64,000 bases of DNA from Pseudomonas mosselii (GTDB taxonomy: Bacteria; Pseudomonadota; Gammaproteobacteria; Pseudomonadales; Pseudomonadaceae). Positions within the stretch are counted from its first letter, which is position 1. The number at the start of each line of letters is the position of its first letter. The position numbers were made by a program, and so were the translations under genes. Below, piece after piece: positions 6,878 to 22,042 of the stretch. A model generated the notes under the pieces. That model was not told the origin of the DNA. It saw only the letters and a list, made by a program, of their open reading frames with translations, and searched no databases. The DNA is taken from positions 1 to 64,000 of the forward strand of contig NZ_QJRP01000015.1 of assembly GCF_003205295.1 (NCBI RefSeq), written 5' to 3'.

Positions 6878-9724
6878 TTACAGCGCAGCAATCCGCGCAT
6901 GCTGCTCGGTGAAGTTGGCCAGGGCCTGCTCCGACTCGGCCAGCTTGGCGCGTTCCTTCTCGATCACCGCAGGCGGTGCCTTGTCGACGAAGGCGGCGTT
7001 GGACAGCTTGCCGCCGACGCGCTGGACCTCGCCCTGCAGGCGCTGGATCTCCTTGCTCAGACGCGCAAGCTCCGCGTCCTTGTCGATCAGCCCGGCCATC
7101 GGCACCAGTACCTGCAGGTCACCTACCAGCGCGGTAGCCGACAGCGGCGCTTCGTCCTGCTCGCCGAGCACGGTGAACGACTCGACCTTGGCCAGTTTCT
7201 TCAGCAGGGCTTCGTTTTCCTGCAGGCGACGCTGGTCGTCGGCGTTGGCGTTCTTCAGGAACAGCGGCAGCGGCTTGCCCGGGCCGATGTTCATCTCGGC
7301 GCGGATGTTGCGCAGGCCCACCATCAGTTCCTTGAGCCACTCGATGTCGCCTTCGGCGGCGGCGTCGATGCGGCTTTCATTCGCTTCAGGCCATGGCTGC
7401 AGCATGATGGTCTTGCCTTCGATGCCGGCCAACGGCGCGATGCGCTGCCAGATCTCTTCGGTGATGAACGGCATGAACGGGTGTGCCAGGCGCAGGGCGA
7501 CTTCCAGCACGCGCACCAGGGTGCGACGGGTGCCACGGGCGCGTTCGACCGGGGCGTTCTCGTCCCACAGTACCGGCTTGGACAGCTCCAGGTACCAGTC
7601 GCAGTACTGGTTCCAGATGAACTCGTACAGCGCCTGGCTGGCCAGGTCGAAGCGGAACTGCTCGAGCTGGCGGGTAACCTCGGCTTCGGTGCGCTGCAGC
7701 TGCGAGATGATCCAGCGGTCGGCCAGCGACAGCTCGTAGGCCTCGCCGTTCTGGCCGCAGTCCTCGCCCTTGTCCAGCACGTAGCGGGCGGCGTTCCAGA
7801 TCTTGTTGCAGAAGTTGCGGTAGCCTTCGACGCGGCCCATGTCGAACTTGATGTCACGACCGGTGGAGGCCAGCGAGCAGAAGGTGAAGCGCAGGGCGTC
7901 GGTGCCGTAGCTGGCGATGCCTTCGGGGAACTCGGCCTTGGTCTGCTTGGCGATCTTCTCGGCAAGCTTGGGCTGCATCATGCCGCTGGTGCGTTTTTCC
8001 AGCAGGGCGTCGAGGGTGATGCCGTCGACGATGTCCAGCGGGTCGAGGACGTTGCCCTTCGATTTGGACATCTTCTGGCCCTGGCCGTCGCGGACCAGGC
8101 CGTGCACGTAGACGGTCTTGAACGGTACCTGCGGGGTGCCGTCCTCGTTCTTGATCAGGTGCATCGTCAGCATGATCATCCGGGCGACCCAGAAGAAGAT
8201 GATGTCGAAGCCTGTGACCAGCACGTCGGTGGAATGGAACTTCTTCAGGAACTCGGTCTGCTCCGGCCAGCCGAGGGTGGAGAAGGTCCACAGGCCCGAG
8301 CTGAACCAGGTGTCGAGCACGTCGTCGTCCTGGCGCAGTTTCACCTCGCTGCCCAGGTTGTGCTTGGCGCGCACTTCGGCCTCGTCGCGGCCGACATAGA
8401 CCTGGCCGGCCTCGTCGTACCAGGCCGGGATGCGGTGGCCCCACCACAGCTGGCGGCTGATGCACCAGTCCTGGATATCGCGCATCCAGGAGAAGTACAT
8501 ATTCTCGTACTGCTTGGGCACGAACTGGATGCGGCCGTCTTCCACGGCGGCGATGGCCGGTTCAGCCAGCGGCTTGGTGGAGACGTACCACTGGTCGGTC
8601 AGCCACGGCTCGATGACGGTGCCGGAACGGTCGCCTTTCGGGACTTTCAGGGCGTGGTCGTCGATGCTGACCAGCAGGCCCTGGGCGTCGAGGTCGGCAA
8701 CCATCTGCTTGCGCGCCACGAAGCGGTCGAGGCCGGCGTACTGGGCCGGCAGCGAAGTGTCGATACCTTCGTTGACGCTGCCGTCGAGGTTGAACGCCTG
8801 CACGGCGGCCAGCACGGTGGCGTTCTTGTCGAAGATGTTCAGCAGCGGCAAATTATGGCGCTTGCCGACTTCATAGTCGTTGAAGTCGTGGGCCGGGGTG
8901 ATCTTCACGCAGCCGGTGCCGAACTCCGGGTCGCAGTAGTCGTCGGCGACGATCGGGATGCGGCGGCCGACCAGCGGCAGTTCGACGAACTTGCCGATCA
9001 GCGCCTGGTAGCGCTCGTCGGTCGGGTTGACGGCGACGGCGACGTCACCGAGCAGGGTTTCCGGACGGGTGGTGGCGACCACCAGGTGGTCCTTGCCTTC
9101 GGCGGTCTTGGCGCCGTCGGCCAGCGGATAGCGCAGGTTCCACAGGTGGCCCTTCTCGTCGTGGTTCTCCACTTCGAGGTCGGAAATCGCCGTGTGCAGC
9201 TTGGTGTCCCAGTTGACCAGGCGCTTGCCGCGGTAGATCAGGCCGTCCTCGTGCAGGCGCACGAAAGCCTCTTTGACCGCTTCGGACAGGCCGTCGTCCA
9301 TGGTGAAGCGCTCGCGGCTCCAGTCCACCGACGAGCCCAGGCGACGGATCTGACGGCTGATGTTGCCGCCCGATTGATCCTTCCACTCCCAGACCTTCTC
9401 CAGGAACTTGTCACGGCCCAGGTCATGGCGATTCTGGCCCTTGGCCTCGAGCTGGCGCTCCACCAGCATCTGGGTGGCGATACCGGCGTGGTCGGTGCCC
9501 GGCTGCCACAGGGTGTCGCGACCCTGCATGCGGCGGAAGCGGATCAGCGCGTCCATGATCGCGTTGTTGAAACCGTGGCCCATGTGCAGGCTGCCGGTCA
9601 CGTTCGGCGGCGGGATCATGATGGTGTAGGACTCGCCTGCACCTTGTGGGGCGAAATAGTTCTCGGACTCCCAGGTGTTGTACCAGGAAGTTTCGATGGC
9701 GTGCGGCTGGTAGGTCTTATCCAT
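6878..9724 (-). CDS. valS: Valyl-tRNA synthetase
   Basis: This 948-aa class I synthetase charges tRNA-Val. The HIGH-type motif lies at about residues 40-52 ([13 protein letters not shown]). The editing domain sits in the middle, and the KMSKS motif is at residues 551-555 (KMSKSKGN). The C-terminal anticodon-binding and coiled-coil arm ([20 protein letters not shown]) is present, so the protein is full length. The minus-strand order holC, 124-aa gene, valS matches the pseudomonad layout. A REP pair lies just upstream at 9805-9864, separating it from the 124-aa gene. Confidence 0.98.
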   Translation of the reverse strand: MDKTYQPHAIETSWYNTWESENYFAPQGAGESYTIMIPPPNVTGSLHMGHGFNNAIMDALIRFRRMQGRDTLWQPGTDHAGIATQMLVERQLEAKGQNRHDLGRDKFLEKVWEWKDQSGGNISRQIRRLGSSVDWSRERFTMDDGLSEAVKEAFVRLHEDGLIYRGKRLVNWDTKLHTAISDLEVENHDEKGHLWNLRYPLADGAKTAEGKDHLVVATTRPETLLGDVAVAVNPTDERYQALIGKFVELPLVGRRIPIVADDYCDPEFGTGCVKITPAHDFNDYEVGKRHNLPLLNIFDKNATVLAAVQAFNLDGSVNEGIDTSLPAQYAGLDRFVARKQMVADLDAQGLLVSIDDHALKVPKGDRSGTVIEPWLTDQWYVSTKPLAEPAIAAVEDGRIQFVPKQYENMYFSWMRDIQDWCISRQLWWGHRIPAWYDEAGQVYVGRDEAEVRAKHNLGSEVKLRQDDDVLDTWFSSGLWTFSTLGWPEQTEFLKKFHSTDVLVTGFDIIFFWVARMIMLTMHLIKNEDGTPQVPFKTVYVHGLVRDGQGQKMSKSKGNVLDPLDIVDGITLDALLEKRTSGMMQPKLAEKIAKQTKAEFPEGIASYGTDALRFTFCSLASTGRDIKFDMGRVEGYRNFCNKIWNAARYVLDKGEDCGQNGEAYELSLADRWIISQLQRTEAEVTRQLEQFRFDLASQALYEFIWNQYCDWYLELSKPVLWDENAPVERARGTRRTLVRVLEVALRLAHPFMPFITEEIWQRIAPLAGIEGKTIMLQPWPEANESRIDAAAEGDIEWLKELMVGLRNIRAEMNIGPGKPLPLFLKNANADDQRRLQENEALLKKLAKVESFTVLGEQDEAPLSATALVGDLQVLVPMAGLIDKDAELARLSKEIQRLQGEVQRVGGKLSNAAFVDKAPPAVIEKERAKLAESEQALANFTEQHARIAAL

Positions 9725-9804
9725 GCGCGGCGGGACCCTTAGGCATTAATTCGGGAAAGCCGGGAAGTATAACCAAGCTGCGCGCTTCAAGACAGGTGTA
9801 GCGC

Positions 9805-9864
9805 CGATCGCGGGCCAAGCCCGCTCCCACGTGTTGTCGTGGGAGCGGGCTTGGCCCGCGATCG
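9805..9864. repeat. REP palindrome pair (GGGCTTGGCCC class)
   Basis: Perfect inverted arms (9805-9830 and 9839-9864) are separated by only 8 bp. It lies between valS and the 124-aa gene and could form a very stable hairpin. Confidence 0.9.
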
Positions 9865-9874
9865 GGACGAATGG

Positions 9875-10249
9875 CTATTCTGAGCGCTTGAGCAAGCGCT
9901 CCAGCCGCGCATCGAGGCGTCGCTTGATCTCGGTCTCGATATGCGGGGTGAAGTCGTTGATCACGTCCTGCATGATCAGTTGCGCGGCGGCGCGCAGTTC
10001 GGCGTCCAGGTGTAGCAGGGTGTCCTGGCGGCGGGCCTGGGCATCCTCTTCAGGTGCCGGGGCCGCTACCGGCGCTGCCTCGGCGACGGGCGGCGCGGCG
10101 GCCGGCTCGTCGAGCAACAGGGGAATCTGCTCCACCGTCTCGGTCAGCAGCGGCGGTTGCAGGTCGGCGTCGCCCAGCAGCTCGCGGATCGACTCGAGGT
10201 CGTCGAGCAGGTGGGCGGAATGGGTCAGGGAGTTCAGCTGCTTGTCCAT
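9875..10249 (-). CDS. Hypothetical protein between holC and valS
   Basis: The 124-aa product is not a family I can name. An N-terminal helical segment (LLDDLESIRELL) is followed by a long Pro/Ala-rich linker (residues 48-70) and a charged C-terminal helix with many Arg/Lys (EIKRRLDARLERLLKR). It has no signal peptide or membrane segment. It starts 5 nt after the holC stop on the same strand and is surely co-transcribed. Such a helix-linker-helix build suggests a tethering or accessory partner, but that is only inference. Confidence 0.75.
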   Translation of the reverse strand: MDKQLNSLTHSAHLLDDLESIRELLGDADLQPPLLTETVEQIPLLLDEPAAAPPVAEAAPVAAPAPEEDAQARRQDTLLHLDAELRAAAQLIMQDVINDFTPHIETEIKRRLDARLERLLKRSE

Positions 10250-10254
10250 CGTCG

Positions 10255-10683
10255 TCAGAGTCGCTGTAAGCGGTGGTCTTGCAGAGCATAGCCCTGTTCG
10301 CGGTAGAAACGGAATCGCTCGCGTGCGGCCAGGCGGATGGCCGGTTCCTCGACGACGATCTCGGCGACCCGCTCGAACTGACCGACGAAGGCGGGGACAT
10401 CGCCGCCCAGGTTGATCAGCAGGTCACGGTGTTCACCGGCATCGCTGCCGATACCCAGCGCGACAATGGCGTCCGGGTGCTGTTCGGCATGGTCGTGGGG
10501 CACGAAGGCCTCGCCCTTGAACTGCCACAGGCGCAGGTCGAGCTCGCTGCGCTGCGCTTCGTCCTGGCAATGCAGGTAGACCCGGTGGCCGAGGCGCCAG
10601 GCCTTTTCGCACAGCTTGCAGGCGAAATCCAGCCGCACCGACAGCGAGTCGCTGGGCAGGATGTAGAAATCGACTTTGCTCAT
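10255..10683 (-). CDS. holC: DNA polymerase III chi subunit
   Basis: The 142-aa protein (start MSKVDFYILPSDSLSVRLDF) is the chi subunit of the polymerase III clamp-loader complex. It links the loader to single-strand binding protein. The compact alpha/beta fold and conserved features such as LACKLCEKAWRLGHRVYLHC at the N-terminal half match HolC, and length is normal. It sits between pepA (51 bp upstream) and a 124-aa gene (5 bp downstream), the usual pepA-holC-valS order in gammaproteobacteria. Confidence 0.95.
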   Translation of the reverse strand: MSKVDFYILPSDSLSVRLDFACKLCEKAWRLGHRVYLHCQDEAQRSELDLRLWQFKGEAFVPHDHAEQHPDAIVALGIGSDAGEHRDLLINLGGDVPAFVGQFERVAEIVVEEPAIRLAARERFRFYREQGYALQDHRLQRL

Positions 10684-10733
10684 GATCGTTCAGTGCCGGC
10701 CGGTGGCGCGTGGACGCCACCGGCCATGCGCCA

Positions 10734-12254
<1,521 letters not shown>

Positions 12255-12387
12255 TCAGTGGGCGCTGTCTTTCGCAGGCGCTCGGAAAACGCGGCTGGCG
12301 GGCGATGCCTGCCAGCGGAAAAGCTGCCAGTTTGAGCCTGCCGCGACCATGATGACAACCCCGATATGCGCCATGCTGCGCGGCCAA

Positions 12388-12416
12388 GTGACAGGCGCCG
12401 TCAATCACAGGATAAT
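12388..12416 (+). promoter_or_regulatory. Candidate sigma-70 promoter of lptFG
   Basis: A GTGACA -35 box and a GATAAT -10 box are separated by 17 bp, about 105 bp upstream of the lptF start in the pepA-lptF gap. Both hexamers are close to consensus. This is prediction only. Confidence 0.5.
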
Positions 12417-12520
12417 GCGCGCACTTTACATGGAGGTTCGCCTTGGCGAACCGGCATTGGTCTTGGCTGTCCGAATCGTTCGTTTGGCTTTCCGCCCCTG
12501 ACAACCCAGGAGTGTCTGGT

Positions 12521-13636
12521 TTGATCGTCTTTCGTTATCTGTCCCGCGAGGTCCTGGTGACCTTGAGCGCCGTCAGCGCCGTGCTGCTGGTGATCATCAT
12601 GAGCGGGCGCTTCATCAAGTACCTGGCCCAGGCGGCCCAGGGCGCGCTCGATCCAAGCGTGCTGTTCATGATCATGGGGTTCCGCCTGCCGGGCTTCCTG
12701 CAACTGATCCTGCCACTGGGGCTGTTCCTCGGCATCCTGCTCGCCTATGGCCGGTTGTATCTCGAAAGCGAGATGACCGTGCTGTCGGCCACCGGCATGA
12801 GCCAGCAGCGCCTGCTGACCGTGACCATGGTGCCGGCGGCCCTGGTTGCCCTGCTGGTCGCTTGGCTGAGCCTGAGCCTGGCGCCTTTGGGTGTTGCCCA
12901 GGTGCAGAAGATCATCGCCCAGCAGGATGCCCTGACCGAGTTCGACACCCTGGTGCCGGGCCGTTTCCAGACCCTGCGTGACGGTTCCCGGGTGACCTAC
13001 ACCGAGCAACTGTCCGATGACCGCGTCAAGCTCGGCGGGGTGTTCATCTCCGAGAAGCGCTTCAACCAGGACAAGACCAAGGACCGCGCGCCTTCGGTGC
13101 TGGTCGCCGAGAAGGGCCACCAGGAAGTGCAGGCCGACGGCAACCGCTACCTGGTGCTGGAGAACGGCTACCGCTACGACGGCAATCCGGGCCAGGCCGA
13201 CTACCGGGCGATCAAGTACGACACCTATGGCGTGCTGCTGCCCAAGCCGGAAGTCGCCGAGGAAGTCACCGACCGCGAAGCGATCCCGACGTCCGAACTG
13301 TTCGGGCATGAAGGCATTCGCGAGCGAGCCGAGTTGCAATGGCGCCTGTCGCTGCCGCTGTTGGTGTTTGTCGTGACGTTGCTGGCGGTGCCGCTGTCGC
13401 GCGTCAATCCGCGCCAGGGCCGCTTCCTCAAGCTGCTGCCGGCGATCCTTTTGTACATGGCCTATCTGACGATGCTGATTTCCGTGCGTAGCGCCCTGGA
13501 GAAGGGCAAGCTGCCCATCTCGCTGGGTATGTGGTGGGTCCATGGCCTGTTCCTGCTGATCGGCCTGGCGCTGATGTACTGGGAGCCGTTGCGCCTCAAG
13601 CGCGCCGCCCGCCGTGCGGAGGTGGCCCGTGGTTAA
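12521..13636 (+). CDS. lptF: LPS export permease LptF
   Basis: The 371-aa inner-membrane protein is one of two permease subunits of the LptB2FG ATP transporter, which extracts lipopolysaccharide for transport to the outer membrane. It has six predicted membrane segments, three near each end, around a periplasmic beta-jellyroll domain (about residues 100-265). I use the TTG start at 12521: it has AGGAG 8 nt upstream and gives the typical IVFRYLSREV start. The frame could extend to 12443 but that part looks non-coding. It overlaps lptG by 8 bp. Confidence 0.94.
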   Translation: MIVFRYLSREVLVTLSAVSAVLLVIIMSGRFIKYLAQAAQGALDPSVLFMIMGFRLPGFLQLILPLGLFLGILLAYGRLYLESEMTVLSATGMSQQRLLTVTMVPAALVALLVAWLSLSLAPLGVAQVQKIIAQQDALTEFDTLVPGRFQTLRDGSRVTYTEQLSDDRVKLGGVFISEKRFNQDKTKDRAPSVLVAEKGHQEVQADGNRYLVLENGYRYDGNPGQADYRAIKYDTYGVLLPKPEVAEEVTDREAIPTSELFGHEGIRERAELQWRLSLPLLVFVVTLLAVPLSRVNPRQGRFLKLLPAILLYMAYLTMLISVRSALEKGKLPISLGMWWVHGLFLLIGLALMYWEPLRLKRAARRAEVARG

Positions 13637-14690
13637 ACTTGACCGCTATATCGGCAAGAGCGTGTTGCTGGCGATCGCCGCCGTGCTGGGCATCATCCTC
13701 GGCCTGGCCTCGCTGTTCGCCCTGATCGACGAACTGAACGACCTGAGCGCGACCTACACCTTCATGGACGCTGGCAGCTTCGTCCTGCTGACCGCGCCGC
13801 GCCGACTTTACGACATGCTGCCGATGGCGGCCCTGATAGGCTGCCTGATTGGCCTGGGCAGCCTGGCCAGCAGCAGCGAACTGACCATCATGCGTGCCGC
13901 CGGCGTGTCCATTGGTCGCATCGTCTGGGCGGTGATGAAGCCGATGCTGGTGCTGATGCTGGTCGGTCTGCTGATCGGCGAGTACGTGGCCCCGGTGACC
14001 GAGAACAAGGCCCAGGCCGACCGTTCGCTGGCCCAGGGCGGTGGCGAGGCGCAAAGCTCCAAGCGCGGCATGTGGCACCGCCAGGGCGAGGAGTTCGTGC
14101 ACATCAACTCGGTGCAGCCCAATGGCCTGCTGCTGGGTGTGACCCGCTACCGCTTCGACGCCGAGCGCAAGATCCAGACCTCCAGCTTCGCCCGCCGGGC
14201 GCAGTATGTGGAAGGCAAGTGGATGCTCAACGATGTCTCCACCACCTACTTCCGCGGCGACCACACCGAAGTGGTCAAGAGCCCTGAAGAGGTGTGGGAC
14301 GTCTCGGTGACGCCGGAGCTGCTCAACACCGTGGTGCTGGCGCCGGAGTCGCTGTCGATCACCGGGCTGTGGGACTACATCCACTACCTGGCCGACCAGG
14401 GACTGAACAACTCGCGCTACTGGCTGGCGTTCTGGACCAAGGTCCTGCAACCGGCGGTCACCGCGGCGCTGGTATTGATGGCGATTTCGTTCATCTTCGG
14501 CCCGCTGCGTTCGGTCACCCTGGGTCAGCGCGTGTTCACCGGCGTGCTGGTGGGCTTCGTGTTCCGCATCGCCGGGGACCTGCTGGGGCCATCGAGCCAG
14601 GTGTTCGGCTTCCCGCCGTTGCTGGCGGTGGTGATCCCCGCAGGGATCTGTGCGCTGGCGGGCTTGTGGTTGATGCGCAGGGCGGGCTGA
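13629..14690 (+). CDS. lptG: LPS export permease LptG
   Basis: The 353-aa partner of LptF has the same architecture, with N- and C-terminal membrane helices and a central periplasmic domain. The start is GTG 13629 (VKLDRYIGKSVLLAI), inside the end of lptF, so translation is coupled. LptF and LptG pair in the membrane with two LptB ATPases. A strong terminator follows directly, closing the two-gene operon. No irregularities seen. Confidence 0.95.
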   Translation: MVKLDRYIGKSVLLAIAAVLGIILGLASLFALIDELNDLSATYTFMDAGSFVLLTAPRRLYDMLPMAALIGCLIGLGSLASSSELTIMRAAGVSIGRIVWAVMKPMLVLMLVGLLIGEYVAPVTENKAQADRSLAQGGGEAQSSKRGMWHRQGEEFVHINSVQPNGLLLGVTRYRFDAERKIQTSSFARRAQYVEGKWMLNDVSTTYFRGDHTEVVKSPEEVWDVSVTPELLNTVVLAPESLSITGLWDYIHYLADQGLNNSRYWLAFWTKVLQPAVTAALVLMAISFIFGPLRSVTLGQRVFTGVLVGFVFRIAGDLLGPSSQVFGFPPLLAVVIPAGICALAGLWLMRRAG

Positions 14691-14701
14691 TGGCCTGAGC
14701 T

Positions 14702-14739
14702 GCACAAAAAAGCCGACCCTTGGGTCGGCTTTTTTGTGC
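14702..14739 (+). terminator. lptFG intrinsic terminator
   Basis: The stem AGCCGACCC/GGGTCGGCT has a 2-nt loop and is flanked by A6 and T6, so it works in both directions. It lies 12 bp after the lptG stop. Confidence 0.93.
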
Positions 14740-14770
14740 GCAACAGGACCATCAGGATTTACCCGTCCTC

Positions 14771-14887
14771 TGTAGGAGCGGCCTTGTGTCGCGAAAGGGC
14801 CGCAAAGCGGCCCCGGCGATCTTTGCTTAAACGCTGAAATCCTGGGGCCGCTGCGCGCCCCTTTCGCGACACAAGGCCGCTCCTACA
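14771..14887. repeat. REP palindrome pair (TGTAGGAGCGG class)
   Basis: Two inverted REP units (TGTAGGAGCGGCCTTGTGTC and its complement) lie between lptG and the RDD gene, with about 35 bp of spacer. Confidence 0.9.
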
Positions 14888-14906
14888 CGATCATTGTCAG
14901 CCTGGG

Positions 14907-15395
14907 TTACTTCTTGCGCTTGGGCAGACGCACCAACTGCGTCTCGGAATAGATGTCATGCCAGCTGCGCTGGCGCTTGTCGATCAACGACCAGAAGAAC
15001 CCCAGCCCCAGGCACAGCCAGGACGCGATCGACACCAAAAAGCGTAGCAGCGCCTGCCACAGGCTGATGGCGCTGCCGTCCGCATTCTGCACGCGCATGC
15101 CCCATACCTGCATGCCCAAGGTCTGGCCGCCATGGGTCCAGAACTTGGCGAAGAAGCCGAACAGGGCGAACAGTAGGATCGTCGACAGCAACGGATCGCC
15201 ATCCAGCGCACCGGCCTCGGTCAGTTCGCGCATGCGCGCTTGGCCGATGATCGCCATCTGGATCATCTTGTAGGCGCCGGCGGTGACGATCAGCAGGGCG
15301 GTGCACAGCAGGAAGTCATAGAACATCGCCGCCAGCCGGCGACCCAGGCCGACGGGGGGGAAGTCACCCTGGGGTGAGAGCAGGGGCTTGGACAT
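14907..15395 (-). CDS. RDD family membrane protein
   Basis: The 162-aa protein has the RDD signature near its N-terminus (GLGRRLAAMFYDFLL, Arg-Arg and Asp at the head of the first membrane helix). It then has two or three further hydrophobic segments and a basic C-terminal tail (LPKRKK). RDD proteins are small membrane proteins, some linked to ion exchange, but most are uncharacterised. It is monocistronic, between the csp terminator and a REP pair. Confidence 0.85.
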   Translation of the reverse strand: MSKPLLSPQGDFPPVGLGRRLAAMFYDFLLCTALLIVTAGAYKMIQMAIIGQARMRELTEAGALDGDPLLSTILLFALFGFFAKFWTHGGQTLGMQVWGMRVQNADGSAISLWQALLRFLVSIASWLCLGLGFFWSLIDKRQRSWHDIYSETQLVRLPKRKK

Positions 15396-15435
15396 GCAGG
15401 ACGGCTCCGAATGGCGAAGCCGCTATTCTACGGGT

Positions 15436-15470
15436 AAAAAAAAGCCCCTGCACTTGGCAGGGGCTTTTTG
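15436..15470 (-). terminator. Cold-shock gene terminator
   Basis: The stem GCCCCTGC/GCAGGGGC with a 5-nt loop is followed, on the minus strand, by eight Ts. It lies 16 bp after the stop of the cold-shock gene and also separates it from the RDD gene. Confidence 0.93.
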
Positions 15471-15485
15471 AATTCGGGTAATCGC

Positions 15486-15698
15486 TTAGGCGACAACCTG
15501 AACTTTGTCAGCCTGCAGGCCTTTCTGGCCTTGCACGGCTTCGAAGGTGACTTTCTGGCCTTCTTTCAGGCTCTTGAAGCCGTTGCCTTCGATGGCACGG
15601 AAGTGAACAAACAGATCAGCACCGCTCTCAGGGGTGATGAAGCCGTAACCTTTCTCGTCATTGAACCACTTGACGGTACCGTTCTGACGCTCAGCCAT
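15486..15698 (-). CDS. Cold-shock domain protein, CspA family
   Basis: The 70-aa protein is a single cold-shock domain. The two RNP motifs are clear: KGYGFITP (RNP1) and LFVHFRAI (RNP2). It binds single-stranded RNA and DNA and acts as an RNA chaperone. Several paralogues exist in Pseudomonas, so I do not assign a letter. The long region upstream contains a perfect 8-bp hairpin 40 bp before the start, plausibly part of a structured, temperature-responsive 5' leader. Confidence 0.95.
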   Translation of the reverse strand: MAERQNGTVKWFNDEKGYGFITPESGADLFVHFRAIEGNGFKSLKEGQKVTFEAVQGQKGLQADKVQVVA

Positions 15699-16045
15699 TG
15701 TCTTATTTCCTATGAAACTTGAATTTTGATGACAGTTTCTTTCACGTTCTTGTAAGTGAAAGACTACTGGGCTGGGTTGCAGGAAAGTAAGAGACGTCGA
15801 ACGGGTTGTAGCAGATTGCGGCTACTGGCCCAGGTCACGAACTGTTGCGACCCATGCAAACACAGTGCGATGACTCTACGCCAACTGCCGAGCGAAAAAC
15901 AAGCCCTTGCGGTGGGGGAAAATCAGGGTTTTCCCGATAACCGAACGATTTGTCGGAAACGGCGTGGCGCCTGGCCTGGCGCTATGTTCAGAAGTTATTG
16001 GACAGGTTCGAAAACGAATATGTCGAACCCGTCCAAACCACTCAT
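15699..16045. other. Leader/intergenic region with three hairpins
   Basis: This 347-bp stretch between the cold-shock gene and gcvT contains no credible gene. It holds hairpins at 15738-15763 (TCTTTCAC stem), 15916-15935 (GGGAAAA/TTTTCCC) and 15998-16036 (14-bp stem TTGGACAGGTTCGA). It probably includes the csp promoter and 5' leader and the end of the gcv transcript. Confidence 0.55.
15998..16036 (-). other. Stable hairpin 3' of gcvT
   Basis: TTGGACAGGTTCGA and TCGAACCCGTCCAA pair over 14 positions with one mismatch (a G-T wobble on the minus strand) around an 11-nt loop. It lies just after the gcvT stop but lacks a T run. It may be an mRNA-stabilising end or a protein site, not a classic terminator. 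Confidence 0.5.
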
Positions 16046-17167
16046 TCAGCCACGGTAGTAACGTTGCGCCACGAAAGGCATTTTGCTGACTTTAAGGGCA
16101 ACTTGCTTGCCACGGACGACGGCAAACAATGCCGTGTCGAGGGCCGCATGTTCGCTATCGACATAGCCCATCGCCACGGGAGCGCCGAGCGTCGGGCCGA
16201 AGCCGCCACTGCACACTTCACCGACCACCTTGCCAGCCTGGTCGACGATCTGCGCACCCTCACGCACTGGCGTGCGTTCCTGGGGCAGCAGGCCGACCCG
16301 CTTGCGTGCCACGCCAGCCTGTTGCTGGGCGAACACGGTTTCGGCACCGGGGAAGCCACCGGCGCGCGTGCCATCGGCGCGGCGCACCTTGGAGATGGCC
16401 CACAGCAGGCTGGCCTCGATCGGGGTGGTGGTGGTGTCCATGTCGTGGCCGTACAGGCACAGGCCGGCTTCCAGGCGCAGCGAGTCACGTGCCCCCAGTC
16501 CGATCGGCTGTACCTCCGGCTCGGCCAGCAGGCGGCGGGCCAGGGCTTCGGCCTTGTCGGCCGGCACGGAAATTTCGAAACCGTCCTCACCGGTGTAGCC
16601 CGAGCGGCTGACATAGCAGTCGGCGCCGAGTAGTTGAACAGGCTGGAACTGCATGAACGTCATCTTCGCCACCGCAGGGGCCAGGCGCTCCAGCACCCTG
16701 ACCGCCGCCGGGCCTTGCAGGGCGAGCAGGGCGCGTTCCTCGAACAGCGGCTGGATCTCGCAACGGCTGCCGATGTGCTGGCGCAGGTGGGCCAGGTCCT
16801 GGTCCTTGCAGGCGGCGTTGACCACCAGGAACAAGGTGTCGTCACCGAGGTTGGCGACCATCAGGTCGTCGAGGATGCCGCCCTCGGCGTTGGTGAACAT
16901 GGCATAGCGCTGCATGCCCACCGGCAGGTCGATGATGTCCACCGGCACCAGGGTTTCCAGGGCTCGGGCGGCGTCGCTGCCGCGCAGGATGATCTGGCCC
17001 ATGTGCGAGACGTCGAACAGGCCGGCCTGCTCGCGGGTGTGCAGGTGCTCCTTGAGCACGCCCAGCGGGTACTGTACCGGCATGTCGTAGCCGGCGAAGG
17101 GCACCATGCGCGCGCCCAGTTCCAGGTGCAGGGCGTGCAGCGGGGTCTTGTGCAGTGTTTCGGACAT
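16046..17167 (-). CDS. gcvT: Glycine cleavage T protein (aminomethyltransferase)
   Basis: The 373-aa protein transfers the methylene carbon of glycine from the aminomethyl-lipoyl H protein to tetrahydrofolate and releases ammonia. It shows the family N-terminus (LHALHLELGARMVPFAGYDM), the PVQYPLGVLKEH segment and a complete GCV_T C-terminal barrel. The ATG at 17167 has a good GAGGAG ribosome binding site; the longer frame to 17200 is unlikely. It is the last gene of gcvH-gcvP-sdaA-gcvT. Putting the T gene after sdaA resembles the P. aeruginosa gcv2 cluster. Confidence 0.96.
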   Translation of the reverse strand: MSETLHKTPLHALHLELGARMVPFAGYDMPVQYPLGVLKEHLHTREQAGLFDVSHMGQIILRGSDAARALETLVPVDIIDLPVGMQRYAMFTNAEGGILDDLMVANLGDDTLFLVVNAACKDQDLAHLRQHIGSRCEIQPLFEERALLALQGPAAVRVLERLAPAVAKMTFMQFQPVQLLGADCYVSRSGYTGEDGFEISVPADKAEALARRLLAEPEVQPIGLGARDSLRLEAGLCLYGHDMDTTTTPIEASLLWAISKVRRADGTRAGGFPGAETVFAQQQAGVARKRVGLLPQERTPVREGAQIVDQAGKVVGEVCSGGFGPTLGAPVAMGYVDSEHAALDTALFAVVRGKQVALKVSKMPFVAQRYYRG

Positions 17168-17193
17168 CGGTGACTCCTCGTTTTTTGTTCGGG

Positions 17194-18570
<1,377 letters not shown>

Positions 18571-18610
18571 GGTGATCTCCTAACCGGCTCTTGGGGTTGA
18601 TGGTGACCTT

Positions 18611-18680
18611 GTGGGAGCGGGTTTACCCGCGAATGCGTCGGTGAACTCACTATCGCATTCGCGGGTAAACCCGCTCCCAC
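18611..18680. repeat. REP palindrome pair (GGGTTTACCCGCGAA class)
   Basis: Perfect 27-bp inverted arms (18611-18637, 18654-18680) lie between gcvP and sdaA, inside the operon. Confidence 0.9.
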
Positions 18681-18724
18681 AGGGGCCGAGGCCCGCCTCA
18701 CAGGTGTGGGCAGGCCTGGAGCTA

Positions 18725-21580
<2,856 letters not shown>

Positions 21581-21589
21581 GGTCATTCC

Positions 21590-21973
21590 TCAGGCGTCGT
21601 CGTTGGCTTTGATCAGGCGGTCGTAGGCGTCCTGGTCGAGCAGGGCGGCCACTTGGCTCATGTCGGCGGGAATGAAGCGGAAGAACCAGCCCTCGCCGAG
21701 CGGGTCTTCGTTGACCAGTTCGGGGCTGTCCTCCAGGCCTGGGTTGACCGCGACCACTTCACCGCTCAGCGGCATGTACACACCGCTCGCGGCTTTCACC
21801 GACTCCACGGTGGAGGCTTCGGCGCCCTTGTCGTACTGCTGCAGTTCCGGCAGTTGCACATAGACCACGTCGCCGAGGGCGTTCTGGGCGTAGGCGGTGA
21901 TGCCCACGGTGACGCTGCCGTCGGCTTCGACGCGCAGCCATTCGTGATCTTCGGTGAAACGCAACTCGCTCAT
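21590..21973 (-). CDS. gcvH: Glycine cleavage H protein
   Basis: The 127-aa lipoyl carrier shuttles the aminomethyl group between P, T and L proteins. The lipoylated lysine is Lys60 in the motif ASTVESVKAASG, and the start MSELRFTEDHEWLRVE is typical. It is the first gene of the operon. Upstream on the minus strand lies a good sigma-54 promoter and a site resembling the GcsR operator, which suggests glycine-induced, RpoN-dependent expression. The L protein is not encoded nearby, as expected. Confidence 0.97.
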   Translation of the reverse strand: MSELRFTEDHEWLRVEADGSVTVGITAYAQNALGDVVYVQLPELQQYDKGAEASTVESVKAASGVYMPLSGEVVAVNPGLEDSPELVNEDPLGEGWFFRFIPADMSQVAALLDQDAYDRLIKANDDA

Positions 21974-22042
21974 GGGAATTCCTCGGGAAGCAGGGGGCGT
22001 TGGGCGCGGTAGGCTCCGCGCTCTTAAGGTTGGAATTCCCCT

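Noticed and set aside
6818..9742. Long plus-strand open frame (974 codons) opposite valS
   Set aside because: It is a shadow of valS in a GC-rich genome and begins within a REP element.
15756..16058. 100-codon frame in the csp-gcvT gap
   Set aside because: Opposite strand to its neighbours, no ribosome binding site, runs through hairpins and has no recognisable motif.
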